NCBI GenBank assembly: GCA_900321005.1
Contig: ONUF01000012.1
Location: forward strand, 31,062 to 95,061
Source: an uncultured Bacteroidales bacterium
GTDB taxonomy: Bacteria > Bacteroidota > Bacteroidia > Bacteroidales > Paludibacteraceae
Reading direction: 5' to 3'
DNA length: 64,000 nt
Shown piece by piece: positions 42,051 to 50,735 of this stretch; position 1 is the first letter of the stretch, and each line of letters opens with the position of its first letter. Both the position numbers and the translations under genes were made by a program. The notes under the pieces are model-generated. The model ran no database searches. It was not told the DNA's origin and worked only from the letters and a program-made list of their open reading frames with translations.

Positions 42051-45000
42051 ATGAAACAAAAACTTTTTACTCTTTTCCTCGCCTTTCTAACAAGCGTAGG
42101 AACAGTGTTTGCATCAGTCGTGAAAATTGGCGATTTGTATTACGCCGATTCAATAATAGTGAAATTCACACCTCCCAAGACTTTCACATATGATACTCTT
42201 TTATATTTGACATATAGTCCCGACGATGATAAATATGCTGGAGATATAGTTATACCTGCTTCAGTTGAGTATAATGGGAGGACTTTTGAGATAACTAGTA
42301 TTGGAGATAATGTTTTCTCTGGTTGCACCGGTTTGACATCTATCAAGATACCCAATAGCGTCACACTCATTGGACATGATGCGTTCTCTGGTTGCTGCGC
42401 TTTGACTTCTGTCACCATCCCCAATAGCGTCACAAACATTGGATATTATGCTTTTTCTAATGTCCCTAATATAATGTATACTGGCTCTGCAACAGGCTCA
42501 CCATGGGGAGCAATATGTGTTAATGGTTATGTAGAAGGTTTTCTCGTATATAGTGATGCTTCTAAAACAAATCTTGTGGTTTGCTTATGTTCAGCAGAAG
42601 GGAGCATCTCTATTCCTAACACGACCAAGAGTATTGAAAATTCAGCTTTCTCTGGTTGCATGGGTCTGACTTCCATCACCATTCCCAACAGCGTCACGAG
42701 TATTGGAAATTATGCTTTCGGTGGTTGCACCGGTCTGACTTCCATCACCATTCCCAATAGCGTCACGAGTATTGGAAATAATGCTTTCCGTAATTGCACC
42801 GGTCTAACTTCTATTACTATTCCCAACAGCGTCACAAATATAGGAAATAATGCCTTTAGTGGTTGCACTAATTTACCGGTAATTGATAATATTCGTTATG
42901 CGGATACTTATTTAATTGAGGCTATAGATAAATCATTATCGACTTATAGTATAAAATCTGATACTCGCTGGATAGGCATTTCTGCTTTCTCTGGTTGCAC
43001 AGGTTTAACCTCTGTCACTATCCCAAATAGTGTTACAAGCATTGGGAATTATGCTTTCTCTGGTTGCACGGGTTTAACCTCTGTCACTATCCCCAACAGT
43101 GTCACAAGCATTGGAGACTATGCTTTCTCTGGTTGTACTAGTTTACCGGTAATTGATAATATTCGTTATGCAGATACTTATTTAATTGAGGCTGTAGATA
43201 AATCATTATCGACTTATAGTATAAGATATGGTACTCGCTGGATAGGAGGTTCTGCTTTTTCTGGTTGCTCCAGCTTGACATCCATTACGATTCCCAACAG
43301 CGTCACGAACATTGGAAATGAAGCTTTCTCTGGTTGCACCGGTCTGACTTCCATCACCATTCCCAACAGCGTTACGAGCATTGGGAATTGGGCTTTCAAT
43401 AGTGTCCCGAATATAATGTATACTGGCTCTGCAACTGGCTCTCCATGGGGAGCAATATGCGTTAATGGTTTTATAGATGGTTGGTTGGTATATAGTGATG
43501 CTTCTAAAACAAATCTTGTGAGATGTTCACGTTCGGCTGAAGGGAGCATCTCTATTTCTAACACGACCAAGAGTATTGAAAATTCAGCTTTCTCTGGTTG
43601 CACGGGTTTAACCTCTGTCATTATCCCCAACAGCGTCACAAGCATTGGAGGATATGCTTTCTATAATTGCTCCGGCTTGACCTCTGTCACTATCCCCAAC
43701 AGCGTCACGAGTATTGGAGAATCTGCTTTCCTTGGTTGTACTAATTTACCGGTAATTGATAATATTCGTTATGCGGATACTTATTTAATTGAGGCTGTAG
43801 ACAAATCATTATCGACTTATAGTATAAAATCCGGTACTCGTTGGATAGGAGGCTCTGCTTTCTCTAGTTGCTCCGGTATGACATCAGTCACAATTCCCAA
43901 CAGCGTCACAAGCATTGGAGATAATGCTTTTTCCAGTTGCACCAGTCTGACCTCTATTACTATTCCCAATAGCGTCACAAGCATTGGAGAATGGGCATTT
44001 AATGATTGTTATAACTTAAAGTCTGCAAACATTCCTAATAGCGTCACGAGTATTGAGACCGGGGCTTTTAGTCATTGTTATAACTTTAAGCATGTGTTCA
44101 TTCCACGTAGTGTGACAAGTATTGGAGCATGGGCTTTCCATTCCTTGGGCTACCAAACAAGCATAGTTATAGAAGAAGGAAATCCTGTTTATGATAGCCG
44201 CAATAACTGTAACGCAATTATTGAAACTGCGACGAATACATTACTTTTTGGATGTCAAAATACGGTTATCCCAGAAGGAGTAGAGCGCATAGGGGAATAT
44301 GCTTTTTTTGGTAATCTCGATTTGACGAGTATAGTTATTCCCAGTAGTGTAACGAGCATAGAGCAAGAGGCGTTTTCAAGTTGTGCGAACCTTGCCGCTG
44401 TTTATAATCAGGCATCTACGCCTCAAAGCTTTGGTCAAAATGCTTTTTATGGATGGAATGATGAGAGATGGGATGGAAGAAAGCAAGGGCCAGTTGATAT
44501 GAGCAAATGTATATTGTATGTTCCAGAAGCATCCGTAGAGTTATACAAGGCAGCGGAGGGTTGGAAAGAATTTAAGAACATACGTTTCGTAGGAATAGTG
44601 GCTTCAGGAACTTGTGGTAAGAATGGCGATAATTTGACATGGGTCTTATATAGCGATGATACTTTTACCATCAGCGGCACAGGCGACATGGCTAACTTTT
44701 CTAAAGGGACCGCTCCTTGGTATTCATATAGGTCATCAATTGCTGAGGTGTCTATGGATAATGGCGTTGCAAGCATTGGAAATTATGCTTTCTATGGTTG
44801 TACCGGCTTGACCTCTATTGAGGTTCCAAGTAACATCACAAGTATTGGAAGTGCTGCTTTCGATGGTTGTACAAACTTGACATCAATAATATGGAATGCT
44901 GAACATTGCAACGACTTTTACAATAACAGTCCGTTTTATTCTAGCAAAGGAAAAATTAATTCTTTCATAATTGGCGATAATGTTGAATACATTCCGGCAT

Positions 45001-46661
45001 ATTTATGTTACGAAATGAAAAATGTGCCCCAAATAATAGTTTCTAATTGCAAAGCAGAGGCAGGAACGAATGCTTTCTCAGGATGTAAATCGGTATTATG
45101 GAATAAACTGCAAGATTTTACTATGACGATACATGATGAATATGACACCTCTAATTCTGGTTCTATTTCGTTCTCAATAGATAATTATGCAGGAAATTAT
45201 TACTATACTCTAAATGGAGAAAAGAATGCACCATTACAAAAATTATCCGTCGGACAATATCGGCTTGTTTTCTACGGCGAGGTATGCGGTGATTCAATTG
45301 TCAAGAATGTGCAGATAAAACAATATGGAATGCGCGTGAATAACCAATACTACCTGTTAGATAGAAGCAATCACACAGCCACAATGACATATCGTGGAAC
45401 TTCGTATGATGCCTATTCCGGTGAATATTCTAGTAATATCACCATACCTGAGACTATTTCATTTGAGGGACAGGAATATGTAGTCACAGGAATTGGAACA
45501 AACGCATTCACCGGCTGTAACAATATCAAATCCATTATAATGACTTCAAAAACGCCGATTTCAATATCTAATAGTTGTGGCTTGCCAAGTAGTACTTTAA
45601 TTTATGTCCCCTATGGTAGTTTGAATGCCTACAAGACTGCTCAAAATTGGAGCAAATACAACATACATGTGATTAATCCTTCGCACTCGTCTTCTTTGTC
45701 TGGTGCTACTACTGTTACTATCACTCTCGGCGACAATGATGAAGCCAAGCATATCGTTTCTTGTGGAATGGAAGGCGGCGAAGAATTCGCTGGTAATATC
45801 ATTGAATATATCGGTTTGGAGCCTGAGAGCCAGTATGCCGATGTTCCTTTCTATGTGAAGACCAAAGAAGGCGACCACGATATTTTGTCATGCTCCTTCA
45901 CTACCTCTGCATTGGTATTAACTACCCAAGAGTCCAAGCCTGTTTCTTCCAACACCGCCATTCTCTTGGCAGAGACGAATATGGCAGAGATCGAAACCTC
46001 TTGCGGCTTTGAGTGGAAACGTAATGACGCGCCCGAGGATATGACGCCCAACAAAGTATTCTGCCCGGTAGCAAACGGACTGATGGCAGGACGTCTAAAA
46101 GGTCTCAAAGAGGATGTGTATTATAAATACCGAGCTTATTATCAATCTGCCGCAGGAAATATGTACTACGGCGATTGGAAATACATCTTCACCGGTGACG
46201 TAAGTGTTGAGTTTGATCCTATTCTCTACACCTATGCAGCTATAGCCGTTAAAGAAAACGAAGCAACGCTCAAAGGCTATGCGCTTGCCGGTTCAGAGGA
46301 CTTTACCGAACAGGGCTTCGAATATTGGGCAGAGAGCCGCGCTAACAACGCTCCGCGTCGCACGGCTGCTTCTATCGGCGAGCATAAAACGGTTACCGCT
46401 TCCGGCATTAGCATGAAGGCAACGCTTACGGATCTTGATGAAGGTACGGTCTATCGTTATCGTTCTTATGCGAAGATAGGTAGCCAAACATTTTACGGTT
46501 CAGAGATGACCCTCACCACGCTTGGCGAATATCATGACTCACAAGCTATCGAGGACATCCACGTTGATGCATCTCAAGCGACCAAAATCCTTCACAACGG
46601 CCAAATATACATCCTCCGTGGAGACAAGACTTATACGATTACAGGCCAAGAGGTGAGATAA
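42051..46661 (+). CDS. Giant BspA-like LRR surface protein
   Basis: 1536 residues with signal peptide [21 protein letters not shown]. About two dozen LRR_5 repeats of the type [22 protein letters not shown] fill residues 60-800, with near-identical DNA. They are interrupted by a ~39-residue module ([21 protein letters not shown], three copies) and a ~65-residue module ([18 protein letters not shown], two copies). After further LRR and beta domains come FN3-like regions (about 1220-1500) and the tail [18 protein letters not shown]. It is probably T9SS-exported; a binding role is inferred. The DNA identity between repeats makes recombination likely. Confidence 0.88.
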   Translation: MKQKLFTLFLAFLTSVGTVFASVVKIGDLYYADSIIVKFTPPKTFTYDTLLYLTYSPDDDKYAGDIVIPASVEYNGRTFEITSIGDNVFSGCTGLTSIKIPNSVTLIGHDAFSGCCALTSVTIPNSVTNIGYYAFSNVPNIMYTGSATGSPWGAICVNGYVEGFLVYSDASKTNLVVCLCSAEGSISIPNTTKSIENSAFSGCMGLTSITIPNSVTSIGNYAFGGCTGLTSITIPNSVTSIGNNAFRNCTGLTSITIPNSVTNIGNNAFSGCTNLPVIDNIRYADTYLIEAIDKSLSTYSIKSDTRWIGISAFSGCTGLTSVTIPNSVTSIGNYAFSGCTGLTSVTIPNSVTSIGDYAFSGCTSLPVIDNIRYADTYLIEAVDKSLSTYSIRYGTRWIGGSAFSGCSSLTSITIPNSVTNIGNEAFSGCTGLTSITIPNSVTSIGNWAFNSVPNIMYTGSATGSPWGAICVNGFIDGWLVYSDASKTNLVRCSRSAEGSISISNTTKSIENSAFSGCTGLTSVIIPNSVTSIGGYAFYNCSGLTSVTIPNSVTSIGESAFLGCTNLPVIDNIRYADTYLIEAVDKSLSTYSIKSGTRWIGGSAFSSCSGMTSVTIPNSVTSIGDNAFSSCTSLTSITIPNSVTSIGEWAFNDCYNLKSANIPNSVTSIETGAFSHCYNFKHVFIPRSVTSIGAWAFHSLGYQTSIVIEEGNPVYDSRNNCNAIIETATNTLLFGCQNTVIPEGVERIGEYAFFGNLDLTSIVIPSSVTSIEQEAFSSCANLAAVYNQASTPQSFGQNAFYGWNDERWDGRKQGPVDMSKCILYVPEASVELYKAAEGWKEFKNIRFVGIVASGTCGKNGDNLTWVLYSDDTFTISGTGDMANFSKGTAPWYSYRSSIAEVSMDNGVASIGNYAFYGCTGLTSIEVPSNITSIGSAAFDGCTNLTSIIWNAEHCNDFYNNSPFYSSKGKINSFIIGDNVEYIPAYLCYEMKNVPQIIVSNCKAEAGTNAFSGCKSVLWNKLQDFTMTIHDEYDTSNSGSISFSIDNYAGNYYYTLNGEKNAPLQKLSVGQYRLVFYGEVCGDSIVKNVQIKQYGMRVNNQYYLLDRSNHTATMTYRGTSYDAYSGEYSSNITIPETISFEGQEYVVTGIGTNAFTGCNNIKSIIMTSKTPISISNSCGLPSSTLIYVPYGSLNAYKTAQNWSKYNIHVINPSHSSSLSGATTVTITLGDNDEAKHIVSCGMEGGEEFAGNIIEYIGLEPESQYADVPFYVKTKEGDHDILSCSFTTSALVLTTQESKPVSSNTAILLAETNMAEIETSCGFEWKRNDAPEDMTPNKVFCPVANGLMAGRLKGLKEDVYYKYRAYYQSAAGNMYYGDWKYIFTGDVSVEFDPILYTYAAIAVKENEATLKGYALAGSEDFTEQGFEYWAESRANNAPRRTAASIGEHKTVTASGISMKATLTDLDEGTVYRYRSYAKIGSQTFYGSEMTLTTLGEYHDSQAIEDIHVDASQATKILHNGQIYILRGDKTYTITGQEVR

Positions 46662-46685
46662 TCAACCTATTTAATCCTTCTATAA

Positions 46686-46717
46686 CGAGGCGGGGAGCAA
46701 TCCTCGCCTCGTTTTTT
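46686..46717 (+). terminator. Terminator of the large BspA gene
   Basis: CGAGGCG / CGCCTCG arms (46686-46692, 46705-46711) followed by six T. Confidence 0.85.
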
Positions 46718-46748
46718 GTTATTTTCTTCATTTTTTTGAGTGCGAAAA

Positions 46749-46780
46749 TTTGCATATGTCAAAAAATTTTTGTACCTTTG
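46749..46780 (+). promoter_or_regulatory. Promoter of the metalloprotease-like gene
   Basis: TTTG (46749-46752), 20 bp beginning CATATGTCA, TACCTTTG (46773-46780). Confidence 0.85.
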
Positions 46781-46807
46781 CACTCGCATAATCAAAATAA
46801 CGATACA

Positions 46808-48025
46808 ATGAAGAAACTTTTTACTGCTGTATTGATTTGTTTGGCAACAAGTGCACATGCGCTCCAGGTGTCGGACTCCCTTTTTATCAGCCCGTCTGAT
46901 AACGTAGCTAACCTGCTTATGTCCGCAGCGGATTATGACAGTTGGATTCTCAACGATGAGTTTCAAACGACGAATAAGCCGACGGTCTTGACATCGAAGT
47001 TGTACCAGTATTTCAAGGACGATTTCGATATGATCATGTTTATAACCAATGAGCAAGACCGTCCGTCAACCATTCCGTACTACGGCATCAATTCTTCTAT
47101 AGCCAATGGTGTGAAAGGTATTGGCAAGTCGATATTCAATTATTCCTCGTATTTCGGATCGGAGGGCAAACTCTTCTCGGTGATGTATTTGCCCTATTTG
47201 AATGCTATCAAGTACGGTCCTACTTTGCATGAGTTTTGCCATTGCTGGGCGAACTTCGCAATCCCAACAGTAGTCAGCGGACACTGGGGAATATGCGGCG
47301 GAAACACGAAAGGACAGTTAGGCGGGTTCGAGCAAAGTACGCTTATGACCAATGTGGACGGCATCGCCAATAAGTACTCCGTGGAGAGTTTCGGAGTCAA
47401 TGCTAACGGCGGAAACGGCGTGCCGTACAATGAAATGGAATTGTATCTAATGGGCATGCTGCCGATTGATTCGGTGCATGAGTTTGACGCCTTTCCGGAA
47501 GTGGACTCCGAATCCTTCCAATACTACGACGAGAGTCATACCCGCATCAGTTTCCTTGCCAATAAACGAAACCATTATACGCAGGCTTCGCTTATCGAAT
47601 TGCTCGGCAAGAGAGAACCGGATTATAAGACTTCCCAGAAAGAGTTCCGCGCACTTTTTGTGGTCCTCTCGAAACAGCCGCTGACTTCGGACGAATGGGC
47701 GGCATATGAGTCTGGAATCAACTGGTTCTGTCAGACCTCAGACGATGGTCTTAGTTGGCTGTATAACTTCTGGGAGGCAACGCGGGGACTTGGTTCGATT
47801 GATCCGGCCGATTTGAGCCTTTCGCTGAAATCCGCTCCGAGCGGTTTTGTTGATGTCGATATGCCGGTAGACGTCCGAATCTTACCTTCCACGATCATCT
47901 GTTCGGAGTCGTTCCGTATTTTTAATCTGTCCGGACAAGAGGTGACGGACCTCAACGGTTCTCTGCCTTACGGCATCTACATCGTCCGCACGGCTAACGC
48001 ATCAAAGAAGGTCTGGGTGAACTGA
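46808..48025 (+). CDS. Secreted HEFCH metalloprotease-like protein with T9SS tail
   Basis: About 405 residues from the ATG at 46808; an earlier ATG lies upstream of the promoter. Signal peptide MKKLFTAVLICLATSAHA. The putative zinc site is HEFCHCW (HExxH) near 142-148, followed by GHWGICGG and later NEMELYLMGMLP, a combination seen in a family of uncharacterised bacterial HExxH proteins. The C-terminal ~75 residues (RIFNLSGQEVTDLNGSLPYG then IYIVRTANASKKVWVN) are a classic type A T9SS sorting domain. Proteolysis is inferred, not shown. Confidence 0.75.
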   Translation: MKKLFTAVLICLATSAHALQVSDSLFISPSDNVANLLMSAADYDSWILNDEFQTTNKPTVLTSKLYQYFKDDFDMIMFITNEQDRPSTIPYYGINSSIANGVKGIGKSIFNYSSYFGSEGKLFSVMYLPYLNAIKYGPTLHEFCHCWANFAIPTVVSGHWGICGGNTKGQLGGFEQSTLMTNVDGIANKYSVESFGVNANGGNGVPYNEMELYLMGMLPIDSVHEFDAFPEVDSESFQYYDESHTRISFLANKRNHYTQASLIELLGKREPDYKTSQKEFRALFVVLSKQPLTSDEWAAYESGINWFCQTSDDGLSWLYNFWEATRGLGSIDPADLSLSLKSAPSGFVDVDMPVDVRILPSTIICSESFRIFNLSGQEVTDLNGSLPYGIYIVRTANASKKVWVN

Positions 48026-48136
48026 TCCTCCTCGGCCGCTTCGGGCTCAATGCGGGTGCAACCATGCGGCGTGTATGTTCTCTTTCTTCGTATTTCAGGG
48101 CGATCTAATCGCCCGCTTTCACCCCGCTGTCCATTC

Positions 48137-48163
48137 CTCGCCGCTGTCTCGGCGAGCCTTTTT
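48137..48163 (+). terminator. Terminator after the metalloprotease-like gene
   Basis: CTCGCCG / CGGCGAG arms (48137-48143, 48150-48156) followed by CC and five T. A second perfect inverted repeat GGGCGAT-CTA-ATCGCCC lies at 48098-48114. Confidence 0.7.
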
Positions 48164-48237
48164 CGTCCTTTGTCCCGCATGGGAGGCGGTTTCTCTTTTC
48201 ATTTTTGTCGCATATTTGCGGCAATTCTTTATTTTTT

Positions 48238-48269
48238 CTTGCGTATATCAAAAAAAAGTTGTACCTTTG
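48238..48269 (+). promoter_or_regulatory. Promoter of the third BspA gene
   Basis: CTTG (48238-48241), 20 bp beginning CGTATATCA, TACCTTTG (48262-48269). Palindrome ACCTTTGC-AACC-GCAAAGGT at 48263-48282 as in the other BspA promoter. Confidence 0.85.
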
Positions 48270-48302
48270 CAACCGCAAAGGTTAAAAAATGAAACAAACC
48301 CT

Positions 48303-49535
48303 ATGAAAACAAAACTTTTTACACTTTTGGTTGCTGTAGCAGCAAGTATCAGTTCGGTCCATGCGTATGAGACGCTGAGTGTGGCACAAGCTTTGGAAAT
48401 CGGCCGTTCGCTCGAAAAAGGAGCATCCACCTCCGATACGTATACTGTTATAGGCTATGTAGCCGCTATCGAATCGGCATACGATGAAACGTATCACAGC
48501 CAGAACTACTGGATAAGCGACCAACGGGGTGGTGATATCAGTGAGGTGTTTTACATCTATCGCGGTAAAAATGACAACCCTGTGCAAGTGGGCAATCAAG
48601 TAAGCATAGAAACGAAGATATTTCGTTATGCCGATCAGGTGATCGAGAACAAAGGTAATAACTGCCCGGTGACCATTCTAGACGCTACGGAGTCAGCCAA
48701 TCCTACAATTCTTGTCGGCAACTGTGGTCGGGAAGGCAATAATCTCACCTTCCAACTGAACATGAATACGTGGGACTTAATTATCCAAGGTAGCGGCCGA
48801 ATGGTGGATAGTGTTCAGTTCTTCCCGTGGCAGTGGCAGAGTCTGCGCTATTCTGTTCGCAGTATTCAAATGCCGGAAGGGCTGACTTACATTGGTCAGT
48901 CGGCATTCGAGTATTGCCAGAAAGTAAGCTCCGTCACCATTCCGGAGAGCGTGACAACTTTCGGCAAATGGGCTTTTTATAACTGTAAGGCGTTAACGAC
49001 GATGAATATGCCGGAAAGCGTGAACACCATCGGTGTCGCAGCTTTCCAAGGTTGTGCGCTCACAGAGCCACTCTATAATGCACACCTCTTCTGCTTCTTA
49101 CCGACGGACTATAATGGCAGTTACACCATTCCGGACGGAATAGTGATGGTTATCAGCTATTCGTTTGACGGTCGCAAAGAACTGAACTCTGTAGATATCC
49201 CGGCAAGTGTGCTGCGTCTGGGATACCGCACGTTCCGTAACTGCACAGCCTTGCAGTCTATCACCTGTCGTGCTGTCAATCCTCCGACCTCAAAGGGCGA
49301 GTCGTTCGATGGTGTCGATAAGTCCATACCCCTGTACGTACCTGCTGAGAGTATCGAATTATATCAGACAGCTGACGAATGGAGTGAGTTCTCGAACATA
49401 CAAGCCATCCCCAGTACGGAAGACTTGGAGTTGACCGAGCAAGAGATGAAAGCCTATAAACTCCTTCAAAACGGCCAAATCTACATCCTCCGCGGCGAGC
49501 ACATCTTCGACACCCAAGGAAAGATGATTAAGTAA
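48303..49535 (+). CDS. BspA-like LRR protein with N-terminal OB-fold-like domain
   Basis: About 410 residues from the ATG at 48303; the open frame extends further upstream through the promoter, which cannot be coding. Signal peptide MKTKLFTLLVAVAASISSVHA. Residues 22-135 (ETLSVAQALEIGRSL...YTVIGYVAAIES...YWISDQRG) resemble the OB-fold DUF6359-type domain. LRR_5 repeats follow (about 195-370), then the tail IYILRGEHIFDTQGKMIK shared with the other two BspA proteins. Probably exported. Confidence 0.82.
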   Translation: MKTKLFTLLVAVAASISSVHAYETLSVAQALEIGRSLEKGASTSDTYTVIGYVAAIESAYDETYHSQNYWISDQRGGDISEVFYIYRGKNDNPVQVGNQVSIETKIFRYADQVIENKGNNCPVTILDATESANPTILVGNCGREGNNLTFQLNMNTWDLIIQGSGRMVDSVQFFPWQWQSLRYSVRSIQMPEGLTYIGQSAFEYCQKVSSVTIPESVTTFGKWAFYNCKALTTMNMPESVNTIGVAAFQGCALTEPLYNAHLFCFLPTDYNGSYTIPDGIVMVISYSFDGRKELNSVDIPASVLRLGYRTFRNCTALQSITCRAVNPPTSKGESFDGVDKSIPLYVPAESIELYQTADEWSEFSNIQAIPSTEDLELTEQEMKAYKLLQNGQIYILRGEHIFDTQGKMIK

Positions 49536-49583
49536 AGTATGTCAATTCCGTCCAGATTTTATCTGGATATCCTCTCAAATTAA

Positions 49584-49611
49584 AGAGCTTGGCAACACGC
49601 CAGGCTCTTTT
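49584..49611 (+). terminator. Terminator of the third BspA gene
   Basis: AGAGC-TTGGC / GCC-AGGCTCT hairpin followed by four T. A second hairpin (GTCCAGAT/ATCTGGAT) lies just before it. Confidence 0.75.
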
Positions 49612-49706
49612 GGGCTTGTTCCCTTTTTATCTAGCTTGTTCCTTTTTTTGTGCATTAAAGGGAACAAGTTTCCTCTTCAAGAATGTATGTTTTTTCTCCC
49701 CAAATA

Positions 49707-49738
49707 TTTGCATATTTCAAAATTTTTTCGTACCTTTG
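49707..49738 (+). promoter_or_regulatory. Promoter of the 50089 gene with a ~340-base leader
   Basis: TTTG (49707-49710), 20 bp beginning CATATTTCA, TACCTTTG (49731-49738). Confidence 0.8.
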
Positions 49739-49773
49739 CACTCGATTTCAAACAAAAACCGCTCATCTCTCTA

Positions 49774-49798
49774 GTATTATATACTATGTATATAATAC
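49774..49798. repeat. Perfect 11-bp inverted repeat in the leader
   Basis: GTATTATATAC-TAT-GTATATAATAC. Confidence 0.85.
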
Positions 49799-49818
49799 CA
49801 ACGAAAACGCAAGCAAAA

Positions 49819-49921
49819 ATTAGTGCGTGATTAGTGCGAGATAAGTGCGTCGTAAGTACGCGATAAGTGCGAGATTATAAGGGTCCGAACGGGGTGTTTT
49901 GCTACCCCTTTGCTACCCCTT
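49819..49921. repeat. Direct repeats phased at 11 bp in the leader
   Basis: AGTGCG (one AGTACG) begins at 49822, 49833, 49844, 49855 and 49866, exactly 11 bp apart. GCTACCCCTT is repeated at 49901 and 49912, also 11 bp apart. Confidence 0.8.
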
Positions 49922-49949
49922 AACTACATAAACAATTACTCCCTCTCAT

Positions 49950-50085
49950 CTGGCTTAGAGGTGCTTCCGCTTAAGTAAACTAACGAGGACTGCTAGTGTA
50001 ACGATAGTCCGAGTTAAGAGCGAGGGCGTGACGTAGCGCTATACAAGGGCAGAGCCCGCAGTCGCGCGAGTCATAGCCAGCAGCG
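49950..50085 (+). other. Structured leader segment before the 50089 gene
   Basis: The 553-bp gap 49536-50088 contains the terminator, promoter and repeats listed, then this GC-richer stretch with GGACT...AGTCC (flanked by tandem G/A mismatches and CTAA/TTAA), and GGGC-AGA-GCCC at about 50047-50057. It may be a cis-acting RNA. No reading frame is supported. Confidence 0.35.
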
Positions 50086-50088
50086 AAG

Positions 50089-50523
50089 ATGGCGAAAATC
50101 AAACACAAACCTCATATCGAGGAAATGATAGGTGCTCACTCCAAAGACGGAACCGTGGAGCGCCGCAAGGTGTTCCGTGACTACGATGGCAACGTTACCC
50201 GCGTCGGCCGTCTCGAGGCTTACATCCCGAAATCCCGCAACTACAAAGCAAACCCCATCTACTTCCGCGAACGGGCGAACATGACAGCCTTTGGCAATGC
50301 CTCTCATCTTGCTCAGGAATTCATCGATTCTATGCGCAACAAGACACCCCTCTCGCCGGAAAAACAAGCCCTTCTGGACTCCTACAAGGCCCGCTTCTAT
50401 GCCCAACTCAACGGCCCTCATGACCCTATTGCGCCCAAAGATAAAGACGGCAACTACCTCGTCTATTCCCGCATAGACAACTTCATCCGAGCAGTCCTCC
50501 GAAAAGAGAATCCGATCTTCTAA
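50089..50523 (+). CDS. Small basic protein of unknown function (paralogue of the 8687 gene)
   Basis: 144 residues, basic, no signal peptide. Blocks: KPHIEEMIGAHSKDG at the start, RVGRLEAYIPKSRNYKANP in the middle, a helix FGNASHLAQEFIDSMRNKTP, and YSRIDNFIRAVLRKENP at the end. The spacing of these blocks parallels the 119-residue protein at 8687-9046. No Shine-Dalgarno sequence is evident. It has an unusually long patterned leader, so expression may be regulated there. Family and function are unknown. Confidence 0.6.
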   Translation: MAKIKHKPHIEEMIGAHSKDGTVERRKVFRDYDGNVTRVGRLEAYIPKSRNYKANPIYFRERANMTAFGNASHLAQEFIDSMRNKTPLSPEKQALLDSYKARFYAQLNGPHDPIAPKDKDGNYLVYSRIDNFIRAVLRKENPIF

Positions 50524-50638
50524 ATCAGGCCGTTCTTTCTTTCGCGCATTCTTAAAATTTGTACATTTTGCAAAGTCTATTTTGCAACACTCTTTAGAGT
50601 GCTGCTTAATAATCGTGTACTTTTTCATAATAAATGCT

Positions 50639-50670
50639 ATTGTGGGGTTGACAAAAAAGCAGTAATTTTG
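50639..50670 (+). promoter_or_regulatory. Promoter of the 3207-residue gene
   Basis: ATTG (50639-50642), 20 bp, TAATTTTG (50663-50670). Confidence 0.7.
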
Positions 50671-50735
50671 CACCCGATTAAAAATGGGCCTTTTTGAACC
50701 CTAAAAAACGCAAAAATATTAACAAAAACAGTAAT

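Noticed and set aside
42300-44100. Regular repeats that could be taken for a CRISPR array
   Set aside because: They are codons of LRR repeats in one open frame, without unique spacers or cas genes.
49960-50060. Integron attC-like site
   Set aside because: The outer CTAAC / GTTAAG arms do not pair fully, the R/L box layout is incomplete and there is no integrase; kept only as a possible structured leader.
50694-50735. Upstream TTG start for the giant protein
   Set aside because: The ATG at 50736 gives a clean signal peptide, and the extra residues are a lysine-rich stretch close to the promoter.
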